The notes beneath the pieces were generated by a model. It searched no databases, was not told the DNA's origin, and saw nothing but the letters and a program-made list of their open reading frames with translations. DNA of 64,000 nucleotides. Origin: Nitrospira sp. (lineage in GTDB: Bacteria > Nitrospirota > Nitrospiria > Nitrospirales > Nitrospiraceae). Position 1 is the first letter of the stretch, and each line of letters opens with the position of its first letter. The translations under genes were made by a program, and so were the position numbers. Positions 51,725 through 61,200 of the stretch are shown here, piece after piece. Where the stretch lies: assembly GCA_024760545.1 (NCBI GenBank), contig CP060501.1, positions 2,620,036 through 2,684,035 on the forward strand, written 5' to 3'.

Positions 51725-53527
51725 ATGAATAAGAAAGTCTCCTTTTCAATCTGGTACGTGCTGCTCGCCGTCATGGCGGTGGTGATCGTGCATGACTTCA
51801 TCCACGCCCTCAGCAAGGTCGAAGAACTGCCGTACAGTGAATTCAAGAAGTTGGTGGCAACCGGGAAGGTAGCCGAGGTCTCGGTGACCAGCCAAGTGCT
51901 CACCGGAAAGTTGAAACCCGAGGGAGATTCGAAAGAGCAGAAGGTCTTTGCAACCGTGCGAGTCGAGGACCCGGACCTGGTCCGCGAACTCAATCAACAT
52001 GGCGTCACTTTTTCCGGAGTCATTGAATCCACGTTTTGGCGCGATCTTCTGTCGTGGATCATCCCGGTTGCTCTCTTTGTCGGTATCTGGTTCTTCATTT
52101 TTCGCCGATTGGGACAGGCCCAGGGCGGCTTCATGCAGGTCGGCCAGTCGAAGGCGAAGATCTACATGGAAAAGGACGTCAAGGTGACGTTCGCGGACGT
52201 GGCCGGGGTAGACGAGGCCAAAGACGAATTGCGCGAGGTGATCGAGTTCCTGAGGACACCGGAGAAGTTCACCAAGCTCGGAGGCAAGATTCCCAAGGGA
52301 ATCCTCCTCGTCGGCCCGCCTGGAACCGGCAAGACGCTGCTGGCGAGGGCGGTGGCGGGCGAGTCAGGAGTGCCGTTCTTCAGCATCAGTGGATCCGAGT
52401 TTGTCGAGATGTTCGTGGGGGTGGGGGCGGCCAGAGTCCGTGATCTGTTCGAACAGGCGAAGGGCAAAGCTCCCTGCATTATTTTCATCGACGAGTTGGA
52501 TGCACTGGGAAAAGCCCGCGGTGTCGGCCCCATGGCGCACGAGGAGCGTGAGCAAACCCTCAATCAGCTGCTGGTCGAGATGGATGGATTCGACCCTCGC
52601 GTCGGCGTAATTCTCATGGCCGCCACCAACCGTCCTGAAATTCTCGACCCTGCCCTGCTGCGCGCGGGTCGATTCGATCGCCATGTGACGGTGGATCGTC
52701 CAGACAAGAAAGGGCGTCTGGACGTGCTTCGAGTTCACGCCAAGAAGGTGGCGTTGAGCCAGGAGGCTGATCTGGAACAGATTGCAGCAATGACACCGGG
52801 ATTCTCCGGAGCCGATTTGGCAAATGTCATCAACGAGGCGGCGTTACTCGCGGTACGCCGAGGGAAAGATCAGGTGAGCTTCGCTGAGTTGCAGGAGGCC
52901 GTGGAGCGGGTCATCGCCGGATTAGAAAAGAAAAATCGCGTCCTGAACAAGATGGAAAAAGAGCGGGTCGCCTTTCACGAAACCGGCCACGCGCTCGTCG
53001 CCCTGTCCATACCAGGGTCAGATCAGGTGCAGAAGATCTCCATCATCCCACGCGGTGTGGCGGCACTCGGTTATACGCTGCAGCTTCCGACGGAAGACCG
53101 GTTTCTGATGACGAAATCGGAATTGGAGAATAAAGTCGCTGTATTGCTCGGCGGGCGGATTGCCGAAGAGACCATCTTCGGCGAGGCCTCGACGGGGGCG
53201 CAGAACGATCTCGTCAAGGCCACAGACATCGCGAAAAGTATGGTGAAGGCCTACGGAATGAGCGAAAAGCTCGGCACCATCACGTTGGAACGGGAACGAC
53301 AGCCTCAGTTCCTCCAACTTCCTGTCGCGTCTGAAAAAGGCGATTACTCCGAAGAGACTGCCCGTGAAATCGATTGCGAAGTGCGGCGGATCATCGAGGC
53401 GCAATATGGACGGGTGAAGCGATTGCTGGAAGATAAGAAGGCCGCTCTGGAACGAGGGGCGAAGCTCTTGTTGGAGCGAGAGGTCATTACCGGTGCGGAG
53501 CTGAAGGCGGTCATGGAAACTATGTGA
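51725..53527 (+). CDS. ftsH: ATP-dependent zinc metalloprotease FtsH
   Basis: The 600-residue protein has two N-terminal membrane helices (about 9-28 and 108-127) around a periplasmic domain, an AAA+ domain with GPPGTGKT (197-204) and [10 protein letters not shown], and an M41 protease domain with HETGH (H418-H422). FtsH degrades damaged membrane proteins and short-lived regulators. The C-terminal tail is short. GGAGGAG before the ATG is strong. It is followed after 77 bp by the lipid-transport operon. Confidence 0.96.
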   Translation: MNKKVSFSIWYVLLAVMAVVIVHDFIHALSKVEELPYSEFKKLVATGKVAEVSVTSQVLTGKLKPEGDSKEQKVFATVRVEDPDLVRELNQHGVTFSGVIESTFWRDLLSWIIPVALFVGIWFFIFRRLGQAQGGFMQVGQSKAKIYMEKDVKVTFADVAGVDEAKDELREVIEFLRTPEKFTKLGGKIPKGILLVGPPGTGKTLLARAVAGESGVPFFSISGSEFVEMFVGVGAARVRDLFEQAKGKAPCIIFIDELDALGKARGVGPMAHEEREQTLNQLLVEMDGFDPRVGVILMAATNRPEILDPALLRAGRFDRHVTVDRPDKKGRLDVLRVHAKKVALSQEADLEQIAAMTPGFSGADLANVINEAALLAVRRGKDQVSFAELQEAVERVIAGLEKKNRVLNKMEKERVAFHETGHALVALSIPGSDQVQKISIIPRGVAALGYTLQLPTEDRFLMTKSELENKVAVLLGGRIAEETIFGEASTGAQNDLVKATDIAKSMVKAYGMSEKLGTITLERERQPQFLQLPVASEKGDYSEETAREIDCEVRRIIEAQYGRVKRLLEDKKAALERGAKLLLEREVITGAELKAVMETM

Positions 53528-53604
53528 GCGGTGTATGGAGCTGTCCTCGCGGCCTTTCGTGAGAATCCGAGTGGCTGTGATACTCAATCGCATGAAGAGT
53601 CGGG

Positions 53605-54738
53605 GTGACCGACGGAGTAGAGCCGGTGGAAGAACAGGCAACGATCTCTGTCGAGGATAATGTGATCCATTGCCGCGGGGCTTGGACTCTTCCGAACTTG
53701 GCTCAGCTGGAGCGGGGAGGTCGGGCGCTTCGATGGCCGGAGACTTCGACCGTCCTGTACGACGCCGGTGAAGTGACCGCCATGGATACGGGCGGCGCCC
53801 TCGTGCTGCAGCGCTGCATCGAAGGTGTGCGGCACAAGGGCCAACAGGCGTCACTTCAGGGGCTGAAGCCGGAATTTGCCGAACTGCTCAGGAAAATCGA
53901 GATGCAGTGGTCTCGACCCGAACGTGGAGTCCCTGTCCGCGGACCGGGGTGGGCTGAGAGCCTTTCGCGCGCCATACAGTCCCGGCAAGCGTCCACGATT
54001 CGCGCGCTCGCCTTTGTTGGGGAAAGTACCATCGCGTTCGGCCGGGCACTGATGCGGCCGAGTTCCATTCGATGGCGGGCGCTTTTGCGGTTCGTCGAAC
54101 TGGACGGCGTCAGGGCCTTGCCGATCACGGGCTTGCTGACGTTTCTCGTCGGAGTGGTGATTGCCTATCAAGGCGCGGAACAGTTGCGGAAGTTCGGCAC
54201 GAACATTTTTATCGTGGACTTGGTCGGCATCTCGCTGGTGCGTGAGATTGCGCCGTTGATCGTGGCGATCCTCATCGCCGGCCGTTCGGGATCAGCCTAT
54301 ACGGCGGAGATCGGCACCATGAAAGTGACGGAAGAACTGGATGCCGTACGGACATTGGGGATCTCACCCATGAATCTGCTCGTGCTGCCTCGGTCGCTTG
54401 CCTTGATCATCGCCCTGCCCCTATTAACAGTGTACGCAGATGTCGTGGGCGTATTCGGCGGCATGCTCATTGCCCTGGGAGAACTCAACGTGAGTTTCGC
54501 GGAGTTTATCGCGCGATTCGAAGAAGCCGTCCCTGTTCAACACTTTCTCATTGGGTTGGGGAAGGCACCATTTTTCGCGGCGATCATCGCCCTGGTGGGC
54601 TGCTATCAAGGATTTCAGATTCGTGGTGGTGTGGATGATGTCGGTCGACACACCACCATCAGTGTCGTGCAGGGAATCTTTCTCGTGATCGTGTTCGATG
54701 CAATCTGCAGCATCCTTCTCAATTGGTGGGACCTTTGA
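53605..54738 (+). CDS. MlaE-like lipid ABC permease with N-terminal STAS domain
   Basis: The 377-residue protein begins at GTG. Residues about 15-105 resemble a STAS domain (a MlaB-like unit fused to the permease), and the rest is an MlaE permease with GLLTFLVGVVIAYQGAEQL, REIAPLIVAILIAGRSGSAY and EELDAVRTLGISP. In E. coli the STAS protein MlaB is separate; fusion to the permease is common elsewhere. It is the first gene of a four-gene MCE transport operon for lipid movement between the membranes. Confidence 0.93.
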   Translation: MTDGVEPVEEQATISVEDNVIHCRGAWTLPNLAQLERGGRALRWPETSTVLYDAGEVTAMDTGGALVLQRCIEGVRHKGQQASLQGLKPEFAELLRKIEMQWSRPERGVPVRGPGWAESLSRAIQSRQASTIRALAFVGESTIAFGRALMRPSSIRWRALLRFVELDGVRALPITGLLTFLVGVVIAYQGAEQLRKFGTNIFIVDLVGISLVREIAPLIVAILIAGRSGSAYTAEIGTMKVTEELDAVRTLGISPMNLLVLPRSLALIIALPLLTVYADVVGVFGGMLIALGELNVSFAEFIARFEEAVPVQHFLIGLGKAPFFAAIIALVGCYQGFQIRGGVDDVGRHTTISVVQGIFLVIVFDAICSILLNWWDL

Positions 54739-54772
54739 CGAGACCGCATGGGTGTGTGGGAGATAGTTACTG

Positions 54773-55582
54773 ATGCCGTCTGCCATGAATGCAGAGACAC
54801 CGGTCATCGAAGTGAACCATGTCGCGACGAAGCTTGGACAGGCTGTCGTGCATGAGGACGTCAGTCTGTCCATTCGCCGGGGTGAAATTTTCGCGATTGC
54901 CGGAGGCAACGGGTCCGGCAAGACCACATTGTTACGGGAAATCATCGGTCTGATCACTCCCTCGGCTGGAACGATACGGCTGTTCGGATTGGACAGCCGG
55001 CGATTGGAAACGGGCAATGGCCATCCGGTCCACCGCCGATTCGGTGTGATGTTCCAGCATGGCGCACTGTTCAGCTCATTCACGCTGGCGGAGAATGTCG
55101 CGGTCCCGCTGAGGGAGCATACGACACTGAGTGCGGGGCTGATCCGCGACATGGTTGCCGCCAAAATCGCGATGGTAGGATTGCCGCCGGACAGCGCCGC
55201 GAAATATCCCAACGAGCTGAGTGGTGGCATGCGGAGGCGGGCTGCACTCGCCCGGGCGATCATCATGGATCCGGAATTGTTGTTTCTCGACGAGCCGACG
55301 GCCGGACTCGATCCGATCATCGCGGCTGGATTCGACGATCTCGTGCTCTCGTTGAAGAGTCTCTTGGGATTGACGGTGGTCATGGTCACGCACGATCTGG
55401 ATTCGCTATGGCGTATCGCCAATCGTGTGGCCGTCCTGGGCCGTGGGAAGGTGTTGGGTGTTGGAAGCATGCAGGAATTGTCCCGATCGGACGATCCCGT
55501 CGTCCGCGAATACTTCCACGGACCACGCGGGAGGGCGGCGAGCGAACAGGCGGCGTGGAATCACCGGGAACTTCAGCCGTGA
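54773..55582 (+). CDS. MlaF-like ATP-binding protein of the MCE transporter
   Basis: The 269-residue ATPase has Walker A GGNGSGKTT, signature LSGGMRRRAALARA and Walker B LLFLDEPTAGLD, followed by the H-loop histidine in VMVTHDLDSLW. It powers the permease at 53605, 34 bp upstream. The ATG at 54773 is followed by a second in-frame ATG five codons on; either could be used. Confidence 0.94.
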   Translation: MPSAMNAETPVIEVNHVATKLGQAVVHEDVSLSIRRGEIFAIAGGNGSGKTTLLREIIGLITPSAGTIRLFGLDSRRLETGNGHPVHRRFGVMFQHGALFSSFTLAENVAVPLREHTTLSAGLIRDMVAAKIAMVGLPPDSAAKYPNELSGGMRRRAALARAIIMDPELLFLDEPTAGLDPIIAAGFDDLVLSLKSLLGLTVVMVTHDLDSLWRIANRVAVLGRGKVLGVGSMQELSRSDDPVVREYFHGPRGRAASEQAAWNHRELQP

Positions 55583-55715
55583 AACGTGAAGCGTATCTCG
55601 TGAGTCAAGTCAATGAAGAGTTGCGAGTTCTGTGTTCGAGTTCTATAACTTGAAACGTGAAACTCGAAACTAGGAACTCAGGATCGAGATACGAGAGACG
55701 AATGACGAGATACTA
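55580..55715 (+). repeat. Intergenic repeat patch between transporter genes
   Basis: The short gap contains two direct copies of GAAACGTGAA (55581-55590 and 55652-55661), an inverted pair GTATCTCGT (55593-55601) / ACGAGATAC (55705-55713) and related GAGATACGAGAGACGA. The first copy overlaps the stop codon of the ATPase gene. The low-complexity purine-rich pattern is unlike coding DNA nearby. Confidence 0.6.
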
Positions 55716-55728
55716 AGAAGGCATCCGG

Positions 55729-56691
55729 ATGGAACCAAAGGTCAATTATATTCTGGTCGGCTCGTTCGTCGCGTTTCTCGGAGCGGCTGTCCTAGCCGGC
55801 ATTTTGTGGCTGGGAAAGACGGATTACCGAGGCTCTTACGACCGGTACTTGGCCTATATGCGGGAGTCGGTCGCAGGATTGAGCGTGAATTCTACCGTCA
55901 AGTATCGGGGCGTCGATGTAGGCCGGGTCAAGGCCATTGCCTTAAGCCCGGACAATCCGGAAGAAGTTCTGTTAACGATGGAAATAGTGCGCGGAACGCC
56001 GATCAAGACCGACACGATCGCCGTCCTGGAGACCCAGGGGCTCACGGGTCTTGCAACGGTCAATTTGACCGGAGGAAGCCGAGAGGCTCCTTCGTTGCAA
56101 GCCCAAGAGGGGCAAGCCTATCCGGTCATCAAGACCGGTCCATCCCTGTTCTTCCGCTTGGATGAAGCCGTCTCTCGTTTACTTTCTGAAGAAGGTCTGG
56201 CCCAACTCTTGGTCGATCTTGATACGGCGGCGAAGGGGGCGGCGAAGGTTTTGGATGAAGAAAATCGCGTGCTGCTCAAGAAGACGATCAAGGACCTCGC
56301 CGATGTCGCGCAGGCTGTCGCGGCTCATAAGACGCAGATCGAGCAAAGTCTGGACGGTGCCGCCAGAAGCGCCGACAACCTTGTCAAGTTGACGGCCTCG
56401 CTCAATGCGCAGGTTCCGACCTTACTCGCGGGGATTAACAAGAGCGTCGTCGCGCTGGGCACTGCGACGGACGAACTGGCTCGGACCAGCAAGACCGTGG
56501 GAACGGTCGTCAATGAGGCCAGACCCGAACTGCAACAGTTCACGCGGCGGACTCTTCCAGAAGCCGGCTCATTGGTCACGGAACTGAGACAGCTCACGAG
56601 TACGTTGACTCGGGTGGCGAGGGATTTTGAACGAGAGCCGAGCTCTCTGGTATTTGGACGAAAGACGCCGCCCCGCGGTCCGGGGGAGTAA
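55729..56691 (+). CDS. MCE-domain protein (MlaD-like)
   Basis: The 320-residue protein has one N-terminal helix (YILVGSFVAFLGAAVLAGIL) and an MCE domain (about 35-120) with SVAGLSVNSTVKYRGVDVG. The rest is a long helical region (about 140-300) that could form a channel or stalk. It binds lipids in the periplasm for the permease and ATPase encoded upstream. The repeat-containing gap of 146 bp does not obviously end transcription. Confidence 0.93.
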   Translation: MEPKVNYILVGSFVAFLGAAVLAGILWLGKTDYRGSYDRYLAYMRESVAGLSVNSTVKYRGVDVGRVKAIALSPDNPEEVLLTMEIVRGTPIKTDTIAVLETQGLTGLATVNLTGGSREAPSLQAQEGQAYPVIKTGPSLFFRLDEAVSRLLSEEGLAQLLVDLDTAAKGAAKVLDEENRVLLKKTIKDLADVAQAVAAHKTQIEQSLDGAARSADNLVKLTASLNAQVPTLLAGINKSVVALGTATDELARTSKTVGTVVNEARPELQQFTRRTLPEAGSLVTELRQLTSTLTRVARDFEREPSSLVFGRKTPPRGPGE

Positions 56692-56719
56692 GATCGGAAC
56701 GTGTCATCTTGATGAGATG

Positions 56720-57352
56720 ATGAAGGATCGGTTAATACAAGTCGCGTGTGCGCTCTTGATAGTAACCGCAGCCGGCTGTCTATCACTCGGCAAGGATTCT
56801 CAGGAGATTCGTACGTATCAGTTGAGCCTTGATGGCTGGCACAGCGCGGGCCGGCCTGACGGGAGCAACGGCCCGGTGTTGCTCGTGAGTCCGCCCCAAC
56901 CGGAGCCCGGATTTGAAACGCAACGCATGGTGTACGTCAAACGTCCGTACGAACTGGACTTCTATGCCGTGAATCAATGGGCCGATACCCCGGTGCGCAT
57001 GCTCACGCCGTTGATGGTTGAGGTGCTTAGCCGGAGTGGGGTGTGGCATTCCGTGATTCCACTGCCAAATTCGATCCGCGGAGACTATCGCCTGGATACC
57101 TATGGATTCTCCCTGCAACAGGAGTTTTTCCAGCAACCGAGCCGAGTCAGGGTGTCGATCCGCACACAATTGGTCGATCTCAAAGAATCCGAAATCGTGA
57201 GCACGCGGGCTTTTGAAGCGGTGGAGAATGCTCCGAGCGAGAACGCCTATGGAGGTGTGCTGGCTGCCAACCGAGCGGTTGCCGCCTTGCTTGATCAGGT
57301 CGGCTCATGGCTTGGGCAATGCGTGCAGCACTCGTCGGAATGTGGCCGTTAG
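56720..57352 (+). CDS. ABC-type transport auxiliary lipoprotein
   Basis: The protein of about 210 residues has a lipoprotein signal ending LLIVTAAGC, so it is probably anchored by a lipid on the cysteine. The domain that follows (YVKRPYELDFYAVNQWADTP and RVSIRTQLVDL) matches the auxiliary lipoprotein family found with MCE operons. Two adjacent ATG codons (56717, 56720) are possible starts; an open frame upstream overlaps the MCE gene. It completes the four-gene operon. Confidence 0.88.
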   Translation: MKDRLIQVACALLIVTAAGCLSLGKDSQEIRTYQLSLDGWHSAGRPDGSNGPVLLVSPPQPEPGFETQRMVYVKRPYELDFYAVNQWADTPVRMLTPLMVEVLSRSGVWHSVIPLPNSIRGDYRLDTYGFSLQQEFFQQPSRVRVSIRTQLVDLKESEIVSTRAFEAVENAPSENAYGGVLAANRAVAALLDQVGSWLGQCVQHSSECGR

Positions 57353-57412
57353 GGAAAGTGTTTGGCTGGTTCGACTTCTCCGCCTAGGGGTCAGCGGGTC
57401 TTTCCTGCTGCT

Positions 57413-58165
57413 CTAGGTCCACTGCTTTATCCTGTCTAATTCTTGGGCGGCCACTGCCGCTTCCCATCCATTCCCGCAAGAAAGAAAGCGAACCCTCACT
57501 TCATGTTGGACCGGAAAACCCGATCGGACTCCAACTTCCGCGTCCGCCGCCTCCGATCCAAAGACAATCTTGCACTCGGCCAGCCCTTGGAGACCGATGC
57601 CTTGTGCCTTGAGCGCCGCTTCTTTCGCAACCCAGTAGCGGAAGAATCTAGCCGCACGCTGTTCCTGGGGCAACCGCATGATCGCTGTATGTTCGGGGTC
57701 TGCAAAATAACGCTGGGATAGTTTTTCCGCCTCGACACCCAACCGAACGAATTCGAGATCGACTCCGACCTCTTGCGCGTTTGAAACCGCAATGAGCGCG
57801 CGGCCATGGGCATGGGACATATTGAACGTGATCGCGGATCGATCTCCCAATTTCGAAGTCACGAAGGGTTTGCCTGCTGCGCTCCGCTCCAGCGCCACGA
57901 CATCCGGGGAGACCCCAAGGTACCAGCTCAGCACCGCTCTGAGGCCACCATGAGCCAGCACGTAGTGCTGCCGATCCTCTTCTCGAACCAGGCGAGCCGC
58001 TCGCCCTCGCTCGACGTCGTCCAGCCATTGTGCGCATCTCGTGAGGCAGTCTGGCGACCCGTTGAGCTCAATACCCCAGAGATGCACGGCGTTCGGCTCA
58101 AGCGAGACGGGATCCTGCCGCTCTGTACTGGCTAGACGATCGATTGAATGGAATGAGATCCGCAC
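57413..58165 (-). CDS. Sfp-type 4'-phosphopantetheinyl transferase
   Basis: The 250-residue protein has the family motifs FNMSHAHGRALIA, GVDLEFV and WVAKEAALKAQG, including the magnesium-binding acidic residues and the WxxKEA stretch. It transfers phosphopantetheine from coenzyme A to carrier domains. It starts at GTG with AGGA upstream. The gene follows the NRPS by 57 bp in the same direction, so it very likely activates the two carrier domains of that enzyme. Confidence 0.93.
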   Translation of the reverse strand: MRISFHSIDRLASTERQDPVSLEPNAVHLWGIELNGSPDCLTRCAQWLDDVERGRAARLVREEDRQHYVLAHGGLRAVLSWYLGVSPDVVALERSAAGKPFVTSKLGDRSAITFNMSHAHGRALIAVSNAQEVGVDLEFVRLGVEAEKLSQRYFADPEHTAIMRLPQEQRAARFFRYWVAKEAALKAQGIGLQGLAECKIVFGSEAADAEVGVRSGFPVQHEVRVRFLSCGNGWEAAVAAQELDRIKQWT

Positions 58166-58222
58166 ATTGTTATCCTGATGCCGACAGCACCTTCGTTCCT
58201 CGGCAAACGGAGCTGGTGAAAA

Positions 58223-61200
58223 TCACGCTGCCCTATTCGTAGGTTGCACCGGAGTATCTTGAGAATGCTCGGCGATAAATCGCAGTATGCGCGAAGATGT
58301 TTCTTGGACATGCGGTGAAACGACGAGTTCTTCCGTTCGCCAGGCGGCGATTTCCAACGTCTCGCATCCTCCGCCCGCCAGGTCTCTCCACGCACGTCTG
58401 GTATCGTGCTCCATCACCCGGTTCGAAGCCACGACATTGAGTATGCGTCCGGAGTATGCGCGTATGGCATAGTGGGCGGCCGCATGGAACATTGCCTCCT
58501 CGATACGTTTGCCGAGCTGCTGTCTTCGTTCATTCCCAGTCGGCCCGTTGACAATGGACCATAGCGTCTCACATTTCCGTCGCACGACCGACAACCATTC
58601 GTTCATTGGTCTGCGCAGGAGGTCTCCAACAGTGCGCCAGGTCAGCCAGAGAACAGCCAGCGGCAATGGCAGTGGGCGAGGGTGCTCAGTTGCATCTGAG
58701 CGATACGAACTTGGGTGCCAGCTGTTCATAATAACCAGGGTAACCGACTCGCCTTGAGCCACCAATCGCTGGGCCATCTCATAGGCGACTAATCCGCCAA
58801 TGCATGTGCCAACGATCGCATAGGGCCCTTTTGGGAAACACGTACGGATTTCAGCGACGTACTGTTTTGCCATCTCCGTCACAGAGTCAAACGGTTCCGC
58901 TTTTCCGTCGAAACCTCGGGCTTGAAAGCCGTACACCGGATGAGTCCGACTCAGTAACCTCGCCAACTGAGCGAACCACAACACATCCCCTCCGATACCC
59001 GGAATCAAAAAGACAGGGACAGACGACCCGTTGGGATGAATGGTGACCAGCGATTGCCATGGTGATGACGATTGTTCCTGGGCAAGGAGTGATGTGAGAC
59101 TGGCGATAGTGGGTGCCTGAAACAATGTAGAAAGCGGAAGATGTCGGCCGTATACCTGTTCAATGAGATAGAAGAGCTGAGCGGCTTTAAGCGAATGACC
59201 GCCGAGATCGAAGAAGTTGTCGTGAAGGCCGACAGTGTTGATTCCGAATACCTGCTGCCACAAGGCAGCCATTTGTACATCTATTTGAGCGCTCGGTGCG
59301 ACATAAACCGCATCACTTGAGAGGGTGGAGGCTGGGGCCGGTAAGGCTTTCCTGTCGACCTTGTTATTGGCCGTCAAAGGCATGGCGCTCAGAGAGATGA
59401 AAAGCGAGGGAACCATATATTCCGGAATCTCAGCCCGCAGAAACGAGCGAAGTTCCATCTGGTTTGGAGCAGAGCCATCCTGGAAGACCACATACGCCAC
59501 TAACTGCTTATTACCATGCGGATCTTCCCGCGCCGTTACCACGGCCTGACGGACTGCTGGATGGCGGCTCAAGGCCGTTTCGATGTCGCCTAATTCGACC
59601 CTGAACCCTCTAATCTTGACCTGATGATCCAATCGTCCCAGATGCACGATGCGTCCATCGGCTCGATAACGAGCCAAATCTCCCGTTCGGTACAATTTCG
59701 CGAGGGAATCGGTTGAAAATGGATGATGGATGAACCGGTCCTGCGTCAACTCGGGCCGTCCACGATACCCTCTGGCTAACCCGTGGCCTCCGATATAGAG
59801 TTCCCCGGCAACCCCGATGGGAACCGGCTGGAGGAAGTGATCCAAGATATACACGTCTGTGTTGGCAATCGGCCGCCCAATGGTAATTTCCTGATCCGTG
59901 CGTTCTATTTTCTCGATCGTGGACCAAATCGTGGTTTCAGTCGGACCATACATATTCCACAGGGCGGAGCTGCGATCTCGCAACGACGTCGCAAGGTCTG
60001 GAGGAAGGGCTTCCCCTCCGCACAGCACCGTCAGTTTCTGACTGCCCAACCAACCCGCCTCGATCAACATTCGCCATGTTGCAGGGGTTGCTTGCATGAT
60101 CGTCGGCTGGACGGCTTCGCAGAGGGCACGTAATTGCCTCCCGTCCATCGTCACCGCGCGATCGGCGATCTCGACACGGGCGCCGACCAGCAACGGGACA
60201 TACAGCTCCAGCCCGGCAATATCGAAGGACAGTGTCGTGACGGATAACAGGATATCTTGAGTAGAACATCCCGGTTCTCGTCGTATCGAGCACAAGAAAT
60301 TCAGAAGCGCCCGGTGAGGAACTTCCACCCCTTTGGGCTGTCCCGTCGATCCCGATGTGTAAAGAATATACGCGAGATCTTGAGGCGTCGCGATCGGGGG
60401 AAGATTATTGTCGACCTGTTGTGCGATCCGTTCCCACTCTCGATCGAGACACAGCACACGGCAGGTCCGGGCATCAAACCGATCGGATAGTTCTTCGGAT
60501 GTAAGCAGGACCACGACCGATGCATCCTCTGTCATGAACCGAAGCCGATCCCGTGGATACTCAGGATCGAGCGGCACGTAGGTGCCACCGGCTTTGAGCA
60601 CCCCCATCAGCGCAACGACCATCTCCAGCGATCGCTCAAGACCAATGCCGACCGTCACACCGGGGCGAACGCCCAGTGTTTGGAGATAGCGCGCCAGCTG
60701 ATTCGCACGGGCATTAAGCTCACCGTACCGCAGCGCCTTCTGTCCCATCGACAAGGCGACGGCGTCGGGCGTCCTCTCGGCCTGGCATTCAAACAGCTGC
60801 GGGAAACATTCGGACTGCGGATAGTCTTGTTGCGTGCAGTTCCAGTCCTGCAACATCTGCTTGCGCTCGGGTTCCGTGAGCGTCGGAAGCTCGGAAAGCC
60901 TGGATTTGGGATTGCCCAAGGCGCTCTGAAGCAGGGCTTTGTATTGTCCCAACATACGCTCAGCGGTCTGAGGCTGAAAGAGATCGGTATTGAAGGTCAA
61001 ATAAGCTTTGCGGGAGATCTCCGTATCGATTGTCAAGCTCAAATCGAATTGTGCGGCTTGCGTCTCCACTTCGAACGGCACCCAGCTCAAACCATGGACG
61101 TCGATCTCTCCGATGGGAGCGTTCGGCAGATTGAAGAGGACTTGCACCAGTGGGGCCGAGCTATGGTCGCGGGACGAGTGCATCGTCTCGACCAATTTAT

